From Mayfieldus sp963781495 (lineage in GTDB: Bacteria; Actinomycetota; Thermoleophilia; Solirubrobacterales; 70-9), in contig CAWAFX010000002.1 of assembly GCA_963781495.1 (NCBI GenBank), positions 868,001-932,000 of the forward strand: a stretch of DNA of 64,000 bases. The letters are read 5' to 3'. A program made the translations under genes and the position numbers. Shown piece after piece: positions 31,590 through 41,472 of the stretch (within the stretch, counting starts at the first letter, position 1; each line of letters starts with the position of its first letter). Under the pieces are notes generated by a model that was given only the letters and a program-made list of their open reading frames with translations, was not told where the DNA came from and did no database searches.

Positions 31590-33026
31590 ATGGCCCAGGC
31601 GCAGTCCGCAAACGTCCCACCCCAGAATCTCGAGGCCGAGCGCTCGGTCCTGGGCGCGATGCTGGTCTCCGAGTCGGCGCTGTCGCCGGTCATCGACGAG
31701 GTGAAGCTCAAGGCCGAGGACTTCTACCTCGACCGCCATCGCACGATCTTCGCCTGCCTGCGCGACCTCTACGCGAAGTCCAACCCGACCGACGAGCTCT
31801 CGGTGATCGAGGCCCTGAAGGGCCACGGCGAGCTCGAGAAGGCGGGCGACCGCCACTACGTCTCCGAACTCGCGGCCAGCGTCGCCGCGGTCGGCAACGC
31901 CGCCCACCACGCCCGCATCGTGCAGGAGAACTCGCTGCTGCGACGGCTGCTCGGCGCCGGCCAGCGGATCCAGGAATGGGTGCGGGAGCGGGACGGCGAG
32001 CCGCGGCGCCTGGCCGAGGACGCCGAGCGGCTGCTGTTCGAGGTCGCCCACGAGGAGCAGGCCGGGGACTTCCGGCGCATCAACGAGATCCTCCACGACG
32101 AGGTCGACCGGCTGGAGAAGCTCTCGACCGGCGAGGCGGAGCTGACCGGGACGCCGTCGGGCTTTCGCGACATCGACGGCATCACCGGCGGCTTTCAGCC
32201 CGGCAACCTGATCGTGATCGCCGCCCGCCCGGCGATGGGCAAGAGCGCCTGGGTCGCGAACATCGCCGAGAACGTCAGCGTCAAGCAGAAGAAGGCGGTC
32301 GCCTTCTTCTCGCTGGAGATGTCGGAGGTCGAGCTGGCGCAGCGCTTCATCGCCTGCCGGGCGCGGATCGCCGGCGACCGCCTGCGCAAGGGAAAGGTCG
32401 GCCAGAAGGACTGGCCGCGGGTGATCCGGGCAGCCAACGAGCTCGAGGACGCCCCGCTCTGGTTCGACGACTCCTCCGACCTCGGCATCCTCGACCTCCG
32501 CGCGAAGGCCCGGCGGCTCCATGCCCAGACCCAGGCCCAGGGCGGTCTGGGGCTGGTGATCGTCGACTACCTGCAGCTGATGCGCGCCGACGACCCGCGC
32601 GCCAACCGCGTCGACCAGGTCGGGCAGATGAGCCGCGGGCTGAAGATCCTCGCCCGCGAGCTCAACGTGCCGGTGATCGCGATCTCACAGCTCTCGCGCG
32701 CGCCCGAGCAGCGCCATCCCCCCCGCCCCCAGCTCTCCGACCTGCGCGAGTCGGGCCAGATCGAGCAGGACGCCGACCTGGTCGCCTTCCTTTACCGCGA
32801 GGATGCCTACGGCCAGCGCGACCCCGACTACGAGCCGACCGGCCTCGCCGAGGTGATCATCGCCAAGCACCGCAACGGCCCGGTCGGCAACCGCAGCCTC
32901 GTCTTCCTCGACCGCTTCCCCAAGTTCGCCGACTACACCGGCCAGGACCAGCCGATCGAGCAACCGGCCGGCGACGAGCAGCCGCAGGAAGAGGAGAGCG
33001 CGGCGATGGAGGGTCCCGCGTTCTAG
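31590..33026 (+). CDS. dnaB: replicative DNA helicase DnaB
   Basis: The 478-residue helicase has the N-terminal domain PQNLEAERSVLGAMLVSESA, the linker, and a RecA-like core with Walker A AARPAMGKSAWVANIAENV (about residues 211-229), LEMSEVELAQRFIACRARI, Walker B LGLVIVDYLQLM, and VPVIAISQLSRAPEQR followed by HPPRPQLSDLRESGQIEQDA. It unwinds the lagging-strand template at the fork as a hexamer. It is of normal size, without an intein. An acidic tail of about 20 residues follows the core. The next gene begins directly after its stop. Confidence 0.97.
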   Translation: MAQAQSANVPPQNLEAERSVLGAMLVSESALSPVIDEVKLKAEDFYLDRHRTIFACLRDLYAKSNPTDELSVIEALKGHGELEKAGDRHYVSELAASVAAVGNAAHHARIVQENSLLRRLLGAGQRIQEWVRERDGEPRRLAEDAERLLFEVAHEEQAGDFRRINEILHDEVDRLEKLSTGEAELTGTPSGFRDIDGITGGFQPGNLIVIAARPAMGKSAWVANIAENVSVKQKKAVAFFSLEMSEVELAQRFIACRARIAGDRLRKGKVGQKDWPRVIRAANELEDAPLWFDDSSDLGILDLRAKARRLHAQTQAQGGLGLVIVDYLQLMRADDPRANRVDQVGQMSRGLKILARELNVPVIAISQLSRAPEQRHPPRPQLSDLRESGQIEQDADLVAFLYREDAYGQRDPDYEPTGLAEVIIAKHRNGPVGNRSLVFLDRFPKFADYTGQDQPIEQPAGDEQPQEEESAAMEGPAF

Positions 33027-33749
33027 ATGGCCTTCGCCGCCGACCTGAAGACCGAATCCGAACGCGCCTGCCCGCTGGGGGTCTGCGACGGCTCGGGCTG
33101 GATCCTCGGCCCCGAGGACGTCGCCCGGCCGTGCGACTGCCGCGGCGAGCGCCTGCGCCGGGCCCGCAGCCGCGGAATCGCATCGGTGATCCCGGCCAAG
33201 TACCGCGGCGTCTCCTTCGAGCGCCCGCCGGTGACCGAGATCGAGGCGATGGTGGTGCGGGTGGTGCGCTCGTTCACCGAGGACCTCGACGCCAACCTCG
33301 AATCCGGGCGCGGACTCTGGCTGATGGGCGACACCGGGACCGGCAAGACGACGCTGGCGATGCTGGTCTCCAAGACGGCCCTGGCGGCCGGGCACTCGGT
33401 CGCCATCTACTCGCTGCCCAAGCTGCTGGCCCGGATCCGCCGCACCTATGACTCCGAGGCCGGGCAGGACTCATACCTGGCCCTTTTCGAGCAGCTGACA
33501 TCGGTCGACCTGCTGCACATCGACGACCTCGGGGCCGAGAAGCGCAGCGACTGGGTGCTGGAGCAGCTCTACGCGCTGATCAACGAGCGCTACGAGACCC
33601 AGCGTTCGATCCTGGTTACGACCAACCTCGACGAGGCGGCGCTGGAGGAGCAGATCGGCCCCCGCACCGTGTCACGCCTGGTCGAGATCTGCGGCGACCC
33701 GCTACCCCTATTCGGCGTCGACCGCCGCATCGAGCTCGGCGGCTCCTAG
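33027..33749 (+). CDS. DnaI/DnaC-like helicase loader with N-terminal Cys4 motif
   Basis: The 240-residue AAA+ ATPase begins immediately after the dnaB stop. Its N-terminus has Cys15-X4-Cys20-X15-Cys36-X-Cys38 (CPLGVCDGSGW then RPCDCRG), a likely zinc-binding element comparable to that of DnaI. The ATPase has Walker A LMGDTGTGKTTLAML (about residues 99-113), Walker B LLHIDDLGAEKRSDW (about 165) and sensor-1 SILVTTNLDE. It fits a loader that opens the DnaB ring. The direct linkage to dnaB favours this over an IstB-type transposition protein, and there is no transposase nearby. Confidence 0.85.
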   Translation: MAFAADLKTESERACPLGVCDGSGWILGPEDVARPCDCRGERLRRARSRGIASVIPAKYRGVSFERPPVTEIEAMVVRVVRSFTEDLDANLESGRGLWLMGDTGTGKTTLAMLVSKTALAAGHSVAIYSLPKLLARIRRTYDSEAGQDSYLALFEQLTSVDLLHIDDLGAEKRSDWVLEQLYALINERYETQRSILVTTNLDEAALEEQIGPRTVSRLVEICGDPLPLFGVDRRIELGGS

Positions 33750-33754
33750 CCTCC

Positions 33755-33776
33755 CCGAAGCTCATTTGTGCTTCGG
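33755..33776. terminator. bidirectional hairpin between convergent genes
   Basis: CCGAAGC (33755-33761) pairs with GCTTCGG (33770-33776) around an eight-base loop that contains the stop codon of the minus-strand LamG gene. It lies six bases after the stop of the plus-strand loader gene, so it could end both transcripts. There is no strong U-tract. Confidence 0.45.
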
Positions 33777-34877
33777 CGGCTTCAGCTTCGCGCTGCGCGA
33801 GGCGACCGCCGGGGTGCCGCCGGGCGCCGTCAGGCTGACCGAGATCTTCGCCTTCAGCTTGCCCTTGCTGCGCAACGCATTCGACGCCTTGCGGGTCAGC
33901 TTCACCTTCACCACCTTCGACTTGCCGGCGGCGACCGAGAGCTTGGACTTGCCCAGCTTCTTCGGCAACTTGGAGACGGCGGCCAGGCGCCCGCTCCCGC
34001 CGCCGCGAGTCACCGCTGCACCGCCGCTGCAGGCGTCGCCGCCGGCGGGGCAAGCGGCATCGATACCCGTGATCACGGTGAGGCGGCCATGGCGTCGGCC
34101 CTTGACCCTGACCTTGCCGTTGACCGCGGCGCTGGCGCGCTTGAGCGGATCGCAGGCTCCCGCCAGCGGCCCGCTGTCGTCGAGCGCCGCCACCTCGGCC
34201 GGTGTCAGTTCTCCTGAGTAGATGCGGATCCGCGCAACCGCTCCAGCGGAGTTCTCGGTTGTCACGCCGCCGCTGTCGTTGTCCTTGAAGAAGCGCATGG
34301 TCGACGCAGCAAAGGCATCCGTGTCGGTGCCGTCCGCGGTTGCCTTCGAGCCGTTGAAGTAGGCCGTAACGACCGTACCCTTGTCAGCGGGAACGGTGAG
34401 CGCCACCTCCGCATAAGTGTTCGCCTGCAGCAGCGTGGTGGGGCTGAGGTATGGGTTCCCGGCAGGGTTTGTGGAGTCGTAGATGGCCAGCCTGCCGTCC
34501 CGCCCGTAAAGGCCGTTGTCGCTGCCGAAGGCAAAGCCGGGGCCTCCGGCGGCAAAGATCCGACGGTAACCAGATAGATCCGAGAGCCGGAACAGCGCGA
34601 CAACCGAGTAACCGTCGGTCCCAGGGCTGGGATTGACCAGCTGCAGCCCGCTGCCTCTCGGGAAGCTCAGGACCTTGGTCTGATTGCAGCCAACGGTCTC
34701 GGTGACGAAGCTGTTGCCGTTACCGACGTTCTGGATATCTCCCGGGGTGCCGACGGAGGAGCCAAGCTTGTCCTGGAATTGGTAGTCGGCCACCAGGGTG
34801 GCGGCCGACGCCGGCTGCGCGAAGAGCGCAGTCAGGACGAGCGCGCCGAGCGCACAAAGGACGATCCTCCCTCTCAC
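33762..34877 (-). CDS. secreted LamG/concanavalin-like domain protein with basic C-terminal tail
   Basis: GTG 34877 gives 371 residues with a clean signal peptide (IVLCALGALVLTALFAQPAS). The main domain (residues about 28-235) has the LamG/Pentraxin order: TLVADYQFQDKLGSSVGTPG, SFPRGSGLQLVNPSPGTDGY, SVVALFRLSDLSGYRRIFAA and ARIRIYSGELTPAEVAALDD, with the typical closing S-G-x-L-T-x-x-E-V-A-A-L. A Lys-rich tail (KLPKKLGKSKLSVAAGKSKV onwards) follows. It probably binds glycans at the cell surface. It is convergent with the helicase-loader gene. Confidence 0.82.
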   Translation of the reverse strand: MRGRIVLCALGALVLTALFAQPASAATLVADYQFQDKLGSSVGTPGDIQNVGNGNSFVTETVGCNQTKVLSFPRGSGLQLVNPSPGTDGYSVVALFRLSDLSGYRRIFAAGGPGFAFGSDNGLYGRDGRLAIYDSTNPAGNPYLSPTTLLQANTYAEVALTVPADKGTVVTAYFNGSKATADGTDTDAFAASTMRFFKDNDSGGVTTENSAGAVARIRIYSGELTPAEVAALDDSGPLAGACDPLKRASAAVNGKVRVKGRRHGRLTVITGIDAACPAGGDACSGGAAVTRGGGSGRLAAVSKLPKKLGKSKLSVAAGKSKVVKVKLTRKASNALRSKGKLKAKISVSLTAPGGTPAVASRSAKLKPPKHK

Positions 34878-34985
34878 CGGGGCCAAGCTAGTGAACAAGA
34901 GGAGCGGCGGCAAACGAAAAGTCGAACTTTCGCCCCACCCCCTGCGTGCGCACGCCGTCCGCGGGATCCTCATAATTCCCCCGCC

Positions 34986-36287
<1,302 letters not shown>

Positions 36288-36288
36288 G

Positions 36289-37008
36289 TCAGGAGCTGGC
36301 GTGCGGCGGCATGCCCTTGGGGATCGCCCCCCGCGCCTCCTGGTGGCGCTCGCCGCGCTGCAGCATCCGCATCCCGAGGATCGCCGAGCCGAGGATCGCG
36401 CTCACCCCGAGGCTGAGCTGGACGCTGAGCAGGCCCTGGCGGGTCCAATAGACGTCGCGCAGGTCGAGTAGCAGCGCCGCCTCGTCGAAGGTCAGCCCCA
36501 TGCCGATCCCCATCGGGATCGCGAGCTTGTCCTCGATGTCCTCGTTGTCGGTGATCAGCGCCACCGTTCCGGAGGCGAACGAGATCAGGATCCCGGGCAC
36601 GAAATGGTGGATGTGTGCGCCGCCGACGCTGGTATTGCCGAGCGGCCACCAGCCGCCGCGGATCCCGTAGGTAGAGAGGCGCACGAAGCCGAAGGCTCCG
36701 AGGAAGCCGGCCAGCAGGTTGAAGAGCACGGTCTCCGAGCGCGGCGCCGACGTGTAGCCCTCCAGCGCCACCCCGACCGTATCGGCGGCCGCCACCGGAG
36801 CCGCCTCGATGCCGGCCCCGGGGTGGTCCACCCGGCCGGCACGGCGGCGCCACATGCGGATGAACTGGCCGCCGAGCACCGTCCCGGCGCTGGCGAACGA
36901 GGCCGCCGCCAGCCCGGCCGTGATCTGCTCCGAGCGGCGCCAGCGCCAGCGGGCCCGCGCCCGGGCGCGGCGGCTGATCCGCTTCCGCAGTCGCCCCGCG
37001 GTCGCCAA
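36289..37008 (-). CDS. integral membrane protein with HxHH motif (239 aa)
   Basis: The protein has a very basic N-terminus (RKRISRRARARARWRWRR), a span (ITAGLAAASFASAGTVLGGQ), a central module with FNLLAGFLGAFGFVRLSTYG, then GGAHIHHFVPGILISFASGT (about residues 128-147) and LTFDEAALLLDLRDVYW (about 170-186). The HIHH and the FDEAALLL acidic pair look like conserved polar groups within the membrane, perhaps metal-binding. It is a conserved actinobacterial type without a known role. It lies one base from the purA stop (convergent) and follows the sugar dehydrogenase by one base, so it is probably co-transcribed with that. Confidence 0.7.
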   Translation of the reverse strand: MATAGRLRKRISRRARARARWRWRRSEQITAGLAAASFASAGTVLGGQFIRMWRRRAGRVDHPGAGIEAAPVAAADTVGVALEGYTSAPRSETVLFNLLAGFLGAFGFVRLSTYGIRGGWWPLGNTSVGGAHIHHFVPGILISFASGTVALITDNEDIEDKLAIPMGIGMGLTFDEAALLLDLRDVYWTRQGLLSVQLSLGVSAILGSAILGMRMLQRGERHQEARGAIPKGMPPHASS

Positions 37009-37009
37009 G

Positions 37010-38257
37010 CTAGAGCCGCACCAGGTTCTCGGCCGAGATGTCGCGGGTGACGCCGCGGAAGTCGACCACGAGCTGGGCGTCGGCGACGAGCTTGCGGTAG
37101 TCGATGTCGGGATGCGCGGTGACGATCGCGACCAGGTCGGCCGCGGCCACCTCGCCCTCGAGCGGGACCGACTGCAGCTCGAAGTCGCGCAGCTCGGGCA
37201 CGTGGGGGTCGTGGTAGGCGAGGTCGGCCCCGAGCTCGCGCAGCAGCTTCATGATCTTCAGCCCCGGCGCCTCGCGCACGTCCCCCACCCCCGCCTTGTA
37301 GCTGGCGCCGAGCACCAGGATGCGGGAGTCCTTGACCGGCTTGCCGGCCCCGTTGAGCGCCCTCTCGATCTTCTCGACGCAGAACAGGGGCTGGCTCTGG
37401 TTGATCTTCCCGGCCAGCTCGATGAACTCGGGGTAGAAGTCATGCTCGCGGGCCTTGTAGCCGAGGTAGAAGGGATCGATCGGCAGGCAGTGACCGCCCA
37501 TGCCCGGGCCGGGGTCGAAGCGCATGAAGCCGAACGGCTTCGTCGCCGCGGCGTCGACCACCTCCCAGACGTCGATGTCGAGGCGGTCGCAGAGCTGCGC
37601 CAGCTCGTTGACCAGGGCGATGTTGACGGAGCGGAAGATGTTCTCCAGCAGCTTCGAGAGCTCCGCCGCCTCCGGGGTCGAGACCGGCACGACGTCATCG
37701 CAGATCTGGCTGTAGAGCTCGACCGCCCGCTCGGAGCACTTCTCGGTCAGCCCGCCGACCAGCTTCGGGGTGGTGCGGATCGTGTAGTCGGTGCGGCCCG
37801 GGTCGATCCGCTCGGGCGAGAAGGCGAGGTAGAAGTCGCGTCCGGCGGCCAGGCCCGATTCCTCCAGCAGCGGCCGCAGGCGCTCCCGGGTCGTACCGGG
37901 GTAGGTGGTCGACTCGAGCACCACCAGCTGCTCGGGCTGCAGCACCGAGCCCAGCGAGCGGGCCGCGTCGACCATGTGCGAGAGATCGGGCTCGCGCGAG
38001 CTGGTCAGGGGCGTCGGCACGCAGATGATCACCGCGTGGCAGGAGGCGAGGTCGGCGTAGCGGCTGCTGGCCACCAGCCGCTCCCCGGCCGCCTCGATCG
38101 CCGTCGAGGGGACGTCTTCGATGTAGCTGCTCCCGGCGCCCAGGCTCTCGATCTTGCGCGGGTCGGCATCGAGGCCGATCACCTCGTGTCCGGCCTCCGC
38201 GAAAGCGACCGCCAGCGGCAGCCCGACGTATCCGAGTCCGATTATTCCCACCTTCAT
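37010..38257 (-). CDS. nucleotide-sugar dehydrogenase (UDP-GlcNAc/ManNAc 6-dehydrogenase type)
   Basis: The 415-residue protein starts MKVGIIGLGYVGLPLAVAFA (Rossmann), has VIICVPTPLTSSREPDLS, VLESTTYPGTTRERLRPLLE, FSPERIDPGR, the catalytic Cys in GMGGHCLPIDPFYLGYKA (about residue 259) and SYKAGVGDVREAPGLKIMKL. The PGTT and SPERIDPG patterns fit the WbpA/TviB/WecC group, which oxidises the C6 hydroxyl of UDP-N-acetyl-hexosamines, rather than UDP-glucose dehydrogenase. Its product would be a uronic acid for surface polysaccharide. ATG 38257 is chosen over an upstream in-frame start. Confidence 0.9.
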   Translation of the reverse strand: MKVGIIGLGYVGLPLAVAFAEAGHEVIGLDADPRKIESLGAGSSYIEDVPSTAIEAAGERLVASSRYADLASCHAVIICVPTPLTSSREPDLSHMVDAARSLGSVLQPEQLVVLESTTYPGTTRERLRPLLEESGLAAGRDFYLAFSPERIDPGRTDYTIRTTPKLVGGLTEKCSERAVELYSQICDDVVPVSTPEAAELSKLLENIFRSVNIALVNELAQLCDRLDIDVWEVVDAAATKPFGFMRFDPGPGMGGHCLPIDPFYLGYKAREHDFYPEFIELAGKINQSQPLFCVEKIERALNGAGKPVKDSRILVLGASYKAGVGDVREAPGLKIMKLLRELGADLAYHDPHVPELRDFELQSVPLEGEVAAADLVAIVTAHPDIDYRKLVADAQLVVDFRGVTRDISAENLVRL

Positions 38258-38353
38258 TGGGCGAAAGTCTAAGGCGGTCATCGGTTCAGAAGTTCGGAAA
38301 ATGGGTAGATCAACGGCGTGTCACTTCCGGGCCCGAAAATAGAATTTGGCTCG

Positions 38354-38455
38354 ATGAGGGTGATCTTCAAGCCGACTCTGGTCGGCGTCAACGCGGCTCG
38401 GCATCTGGTCTGGTACCTCAACTTCCAGATCTCGAGCCGCGAGCAGGCCCGTTAG
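38354..38455 (+). CDS. possible 33-residue small protein
   Basis: An ATG at 38354 opens 33 codons with a sensible composition (MRVIFKPTLVGVNAARHLVW then YLNFQISSREQAR) and GC-rich third positions. The last 38 bases overlap the convergent fabI end. There is no good ribosome binding site and no family that I know. It could be a real small protein or a gene fragment. Confidence 0.25.
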   Translation: MRVIFKPTLVGVNAARHLVWYLNFQISSREQAR

Positions 38456-39272
38456 GCAGCGGGAGCTCGGCAGGCCAATCGCGGGGCGGGACGTGGGAGA
38501 GATCGCCGCCGATGGCGTGAAAGCCGCCGTCGACGTGCAGGATCTCGCCGGTCACGGCGGCCGAGAGGTCGGAGAGCAAGAACGCCGCCGCCTGGCCGAC
38601 CGGGCGCGGATCGTGGACGTCCCAGCCCAGCGGCGCCTTGCGGACCCAGTCCTCGACCAGGGTCGGAAAGCTCTTCACCTTGCTCGAGGCGAGGGTTCGC
38701 AACGGGCCGGCGGCTATCAGGTTCACGCGCACGCCCTGGGGGCCGAGGTCGCGGGCCAGATAGCGGGCCACCGATTCCAGCGCCGCTTTCGAGACCCCCA
38801 TCCAGTCATACGACGGCCAGGCGAGCTGGGCGTCGAAGTCGAGGGCCAGAAGGCTGCCGCGGCCGGCGGCCTCGAACAGCGGCAGAAGCGCCTCGGCCAG
38901 GGCCTTGAGCGAAAAGGCGCTGATCTCGAACGCCTGCGTCGCGCTCTGCAGCGGGGTGGTCATGAAGTTGCCGTCGATCGCGTCGGGCGGCGCGTAGGCG
39001 ATCGCGTGAAGGGCCGCATCGACGCGCCCCCAACGCCGCTCGAGCTCATCGCGCAGGGCGTCGAAGTCCTCTGGCCTGGTGACGTCCAGCTCCAGCACAT
39101 CGGGCGGATCGGGAAGCTCGGCGGCGGCGCGCTCGGTCAGGCGGCGGGCGCGGCCGAAGCTGGTCAGCAGGACCTCGGCCCCCTGCCGCTGCGCCTCTTC
39201 GGCGATCGAGAAGGCGATGCTGCGGTGATCGATGACTCCGGTGACCAGGACGCGCTTGCCGTCGAGGATCAC
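38418..39272 (-). CDS. fabI: enoyl-[acyl-carrier-protein] reductase (NADH), FabI/InhA type
   Basis: The 284-residue SDR begins MILDGKRVLVTGVIDHRSIA, has the FabI pattern HAIAYAPPDAIDGNFMTTP, the catalytic Tyr155 and Lys162 in WPSYDWMGVSKAALESVARY, and NLIAAGPLRTLASSKVKSFP. YDWMGVSK with six residues between Tyr and Lys is FabI/InhA-specific. It reduces enoyl-ACP in the last step of fatty-acid elongation. It is third in the carboxyltransferase / GDSL hydrolase / fabI operon, joined by four-base overlaps. The C-terminal tail is about 20 residues longer than usual. Confidence 0.93.
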   Translation of the reverse strand: MILDGKRVLVTGVIDHRSIAFSIAEEAQRQGAEVLLTSFGRARRLTERAAAELPDPPDVLELDVTRPEDFDALRDELERRWGRVDAALHAIAYAPPDAIDGNFMTTPLQSATQAFEISAFSLKALAEALLPLFEAAGRGSLLALDFDAQLAWPSYDWMGVSKAALESVARYLARDLGPQGVRVNLIAAGPLRTLASSKVKSFPTLVEDWVRKAPLGWDVHDPRPVGQAAAFLLSDLSAAVTGEILHVDGGFHAIGGDLSHVPPRDWPAELPLPNGPARGSRSGS

Positions 39273-39916
39273 GGCAGGCTCACCGATCCGCGGGCCGCCT
39301 CGATTTCGATCTCGAAATGCCGGCGCAGCGCCGCGGAGACCTCGTCGGCCATCAGCGCGTGCCCGCGGGTCGAGGGGTGAAGCCCGTCGGAGGCGAAGTT
39401 CGTCGGATCGCGCAGCCCCGGATGCTCTGACCAGCGCATCGCCGGTATGCCGCGCTCGCCGGCGTTGAGCATGATCGTCCGATTCAGCGTCCGCAGTCCG
39501 TTGACCACGTGGGCCTTGGTCAGCGGCCGCAAGGGGCGCGGGAAGATCAGGTTGCCGGGTGCGGTCGCGGTCAGGATCGCCGCGCCCGGGAGCTTCGCCT
39601 GCAGGCGGTCGAAGATCGCCGCCAGGCTGGCGGCGAATCCGTCGGGGTCGAGGCGGACCGACTTCAGGACGTCGTTCATCCCGCAGACCACGGTCACCAG
39701 GTCGGGCTCGATTCCCAGCGCGACGTCGGTCTGCTCGGTCACGCCGGCGCTGGTCGCGCCGTTGACGGCGAGGTTTCGGTAGCGCAACGCCGGGTTGGAC
39801 GCCCGCAGCCGCGAGGCAACAAGGTCGGCCCAGATCGTTCCCGGCGGGTCCTCGTCCAGCCCGGCGGTGAAGCTGTCGCCGAGGGCGACGAAGGTCTCGA
39901 TGACGCGGCCCTTCAT
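39269..39916 (-). CDS. SGNH/GDSL-type esterase
   Basis: The 215-residue protein has block I FVALGDSFTAGLDEDPPGTI (Ser nucleophile at about residue 15), block II Gly (LAVNGATSAGVTEQT, about 49-63), block III GMNDVL (about 79-84) and block V ASDGLHPSTRGHALMADEV with the Asp-His pair. It has no signal peptide, so it is a cytoplasmic esterase, lipase or thioesterase-like enzyme. It overlaps the genes on both sides by four bases, linking it to acyl-CoA/fatty acid metabolism. Confidence 0.9.
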   Translation of the reverse strand: MKGRVIETFVALGDSFTAGLDEDPPGTIWADLVASRLRASNPALRYRNLAVNGATSAGVTEQTDVALGIEPDLVTVVCGMNDVLKSVRLDPDGFAASLAAIFDRLQAKLPGAAILTATAPGNLIFPRPLRPLTKAHVVNGLRTLNRTIMLNAGERGIPAMRWSEHPGLRDPTNFASDGLHPSTRGHALMADEVSAALRRHFEIEIEAARGSVSLP

Positions 39917-41370
39917 CGTCCTGCTCCGGCGCTCAGGGCCCAGGCGAGCCGGTCGCGGGTCTCGGCCGGATCGATCACCTCGTCGACGAACCCGGTGGCC
40001 GCGGCCACGTCGGCGGCGAGGTGCTCCTGGGCGTAGGCGGCGCTGAGGGCGGAATGCAGCGCGTCGTGCCCGGCGGCGACCTGAAGCCGGCGCCGGTCGA
40101 CGATTCGCACCGCCTCCGAGGCGGCCATGATCCCGATCTCGGCCCCCGGCCAGGCGAAGACGACGTCGGCGCCGAGGTCCTTGGAGTTCATCGTGATCAC
40201 GGCGCCTCCGTAGGCCTTGCGGATCACGACCGTGAGCTTGAGCACCGAGGCGCTGGCAAAGGCGCGCAGAAGCGCCGCGCCGTGGCGGATCACCCCCGCC
40301 TCCTCCTGGCGGCGGCCCGGCATGAACCCCGGGGTGTCGACCAGGGCCAGCAGCGGCAGGCCGAAGCGGTTGCAGGTGTTGACGAACCAGGCCGCCTTCT
40401 CGGCCGCGGCGGCGTCGATGACCCCGGCCAGATGCCGGGGCTGATTGGCGACCACCGCGACGGGCTGGCCCTCGATCCGGGCCAGGGCGGTGACCATGTT
40501 GCGCGCCCAGTGCGAGCCGAGCTCGAGCACGCTGTCGGTATCGGCGAGCCCGCGGATCACGTCGCGCATGTCATAGACGCGGCGCTGCTCGTCGGGGACC
40601 AGCGCCGAGGGGTCGCGGAGCGGAGCCCGGATCGGGTACTCGAGCGGGACCCGGTCGCCGACCGCCGCCGGCAGAAAGCCGAGCAGGGCGCGGGTGCGGC
40701 GGATCGCGTCGACGTCGTCCTCGGCGACGATCTGACAGACGCCGTTTCGCTCCTGCACTCGCGGGCCGCCGAGCTCCTCCATCGAGACCTCCTCGCCCAG
40801 CGCCGCCCGCACCACCCGCGGCCCGGTGAGGAACATCCGCGCCTCCTCTGTCATCAGCACGAAGTCGGTCAGGCCCGGCGCGTAGGCGGCGCCGCCGGCG
40901 GAGATCCCGGAGACGATCGAGATCTGGGGAATCCGCCGCGAGTGCTTGACGCTGGTCCTGAAGATCCGCCCGTAGCCGGCCAGCGCCGCGTGTCCTTCCT
41001 GAAGCCGCGCGCCCCCCGACTCGACGAAGCCGATGATCGGCGTCCCGGCGCTTCCGGCCAGCTCGAGGGCGCGGACGATCGAGTCGGCGTGGGCCTCACC
41101 GAGCGAACCCCCCATGAAGCTCGGGTCCTCCGCGTAGCAGACGACAGGCCGGCCGTTGACCTGGCCGGCACCTACCGTGACCCCGTCGCCGGGCTGTCCC
41201 TTGACCGTGCGCGAGACGACGCCGGAGCGCAGGGCGCGGAAGCTTCCGGAGTCGCAGAGCAGCTCCAGCCGCTCGCGCGGATCGGCCAGCGAATGCGGCA
41301 CGCCGGATCCCAGCCGGGTAACGGTGCCCGGGCCGCGTTCGCCGCCGCCGGTTGTGAGATCGGATGCCAT
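39913..41370 (-). CDS. acyl-CoA carboxylase carboxyltransferase subunit (AccD/PccB-like)
   Basis: The 485-residue protein has two crotonase-like halves: FMGGSLGEAHADSIVRALEL, IGFVESGGARLQEGHAALAG and SIVSGISAGGAAYAPGLTDF in the N-half, and LPLLALVDTPGFMPGRRQEE, AYGGAVITMNSKDLGADVVF and AWPGAEIGIM in the C-half. This is the single-chain type that carboxylates acetyl- or propionyl-CoA using biotin-carrier from a separate alpha subunit, which is not in the window. Its first residues are variable and Gly-rich. It leads the operon with the GDSL hydrolase and fabI. Confidence 0.92.
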   Translation of the reverse strand: MASDLTTGGGERGPGTVTRLGSGVPHSLADPRERLELLCDSGSFRALRSGVVSRTVKGQPGDGVTVGAGQVNGRPVVCYAEDPSFMGGSLGEAHADSIVRALELAGSAGTPIIGFVESGGARLQEGHAALAGYGRIFRTSVKHSRRIPQISIVSGISAGGAAYAPGLTDFVLMTEEARMFLTGPRVVRAALGEEVSMEELGGPRVQERNGVCQIVAEDDVDAIRRTRALLGFLPAAVGDRVPLEYPIRAPLRDPSALVPDEQRRVYDMRDVIRGLADTDSVLELGSHWARNMVTALARIEGQPVAVVANQPRHLAGVIDAAAAEKAAWFVNTCNRFGLPLLALVDTPGFMPGRRQEEAGVIRHGAALLRAFASASVLKLTVVIRKAYGGAVITMNSKDLGADVVFAWPGAEIGIMAASEAVRIVDRRRLQVAAGHDALHSALSAAYAQEHLAADVAAATGFVDEVIDPAETRDRLAWALSAGAGR

Positions 41371-41472
41371 GACCGCTGTTTCGCCACCCTCATGCTCGGC
41401 ACCTCGTGAAGTTCCTTGAGCCGTGCCCGGCCACGCACGGGCAATCGCAGCGCCCCAGGCACGAAATCGGGC

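Noticed and set aside
33027..33749. IstB of an IS21-type element
   Set aside because: No IstA transposase or terminal repeats are present, and the gene is joined to dnaB.
34779..34985. An N-terminal extension of PurA
   Set aside because: The upstream frame has no family match and is antisense to the LamG gene. The ATG at 34986 gives the invariant N-terminus.
36809..38272. A 487-codon plus-strand frame
   Set aside because: It is antisense to the nucleotide-sugar dehydrogenase and its composition is that of a GC-rich shadow frame.
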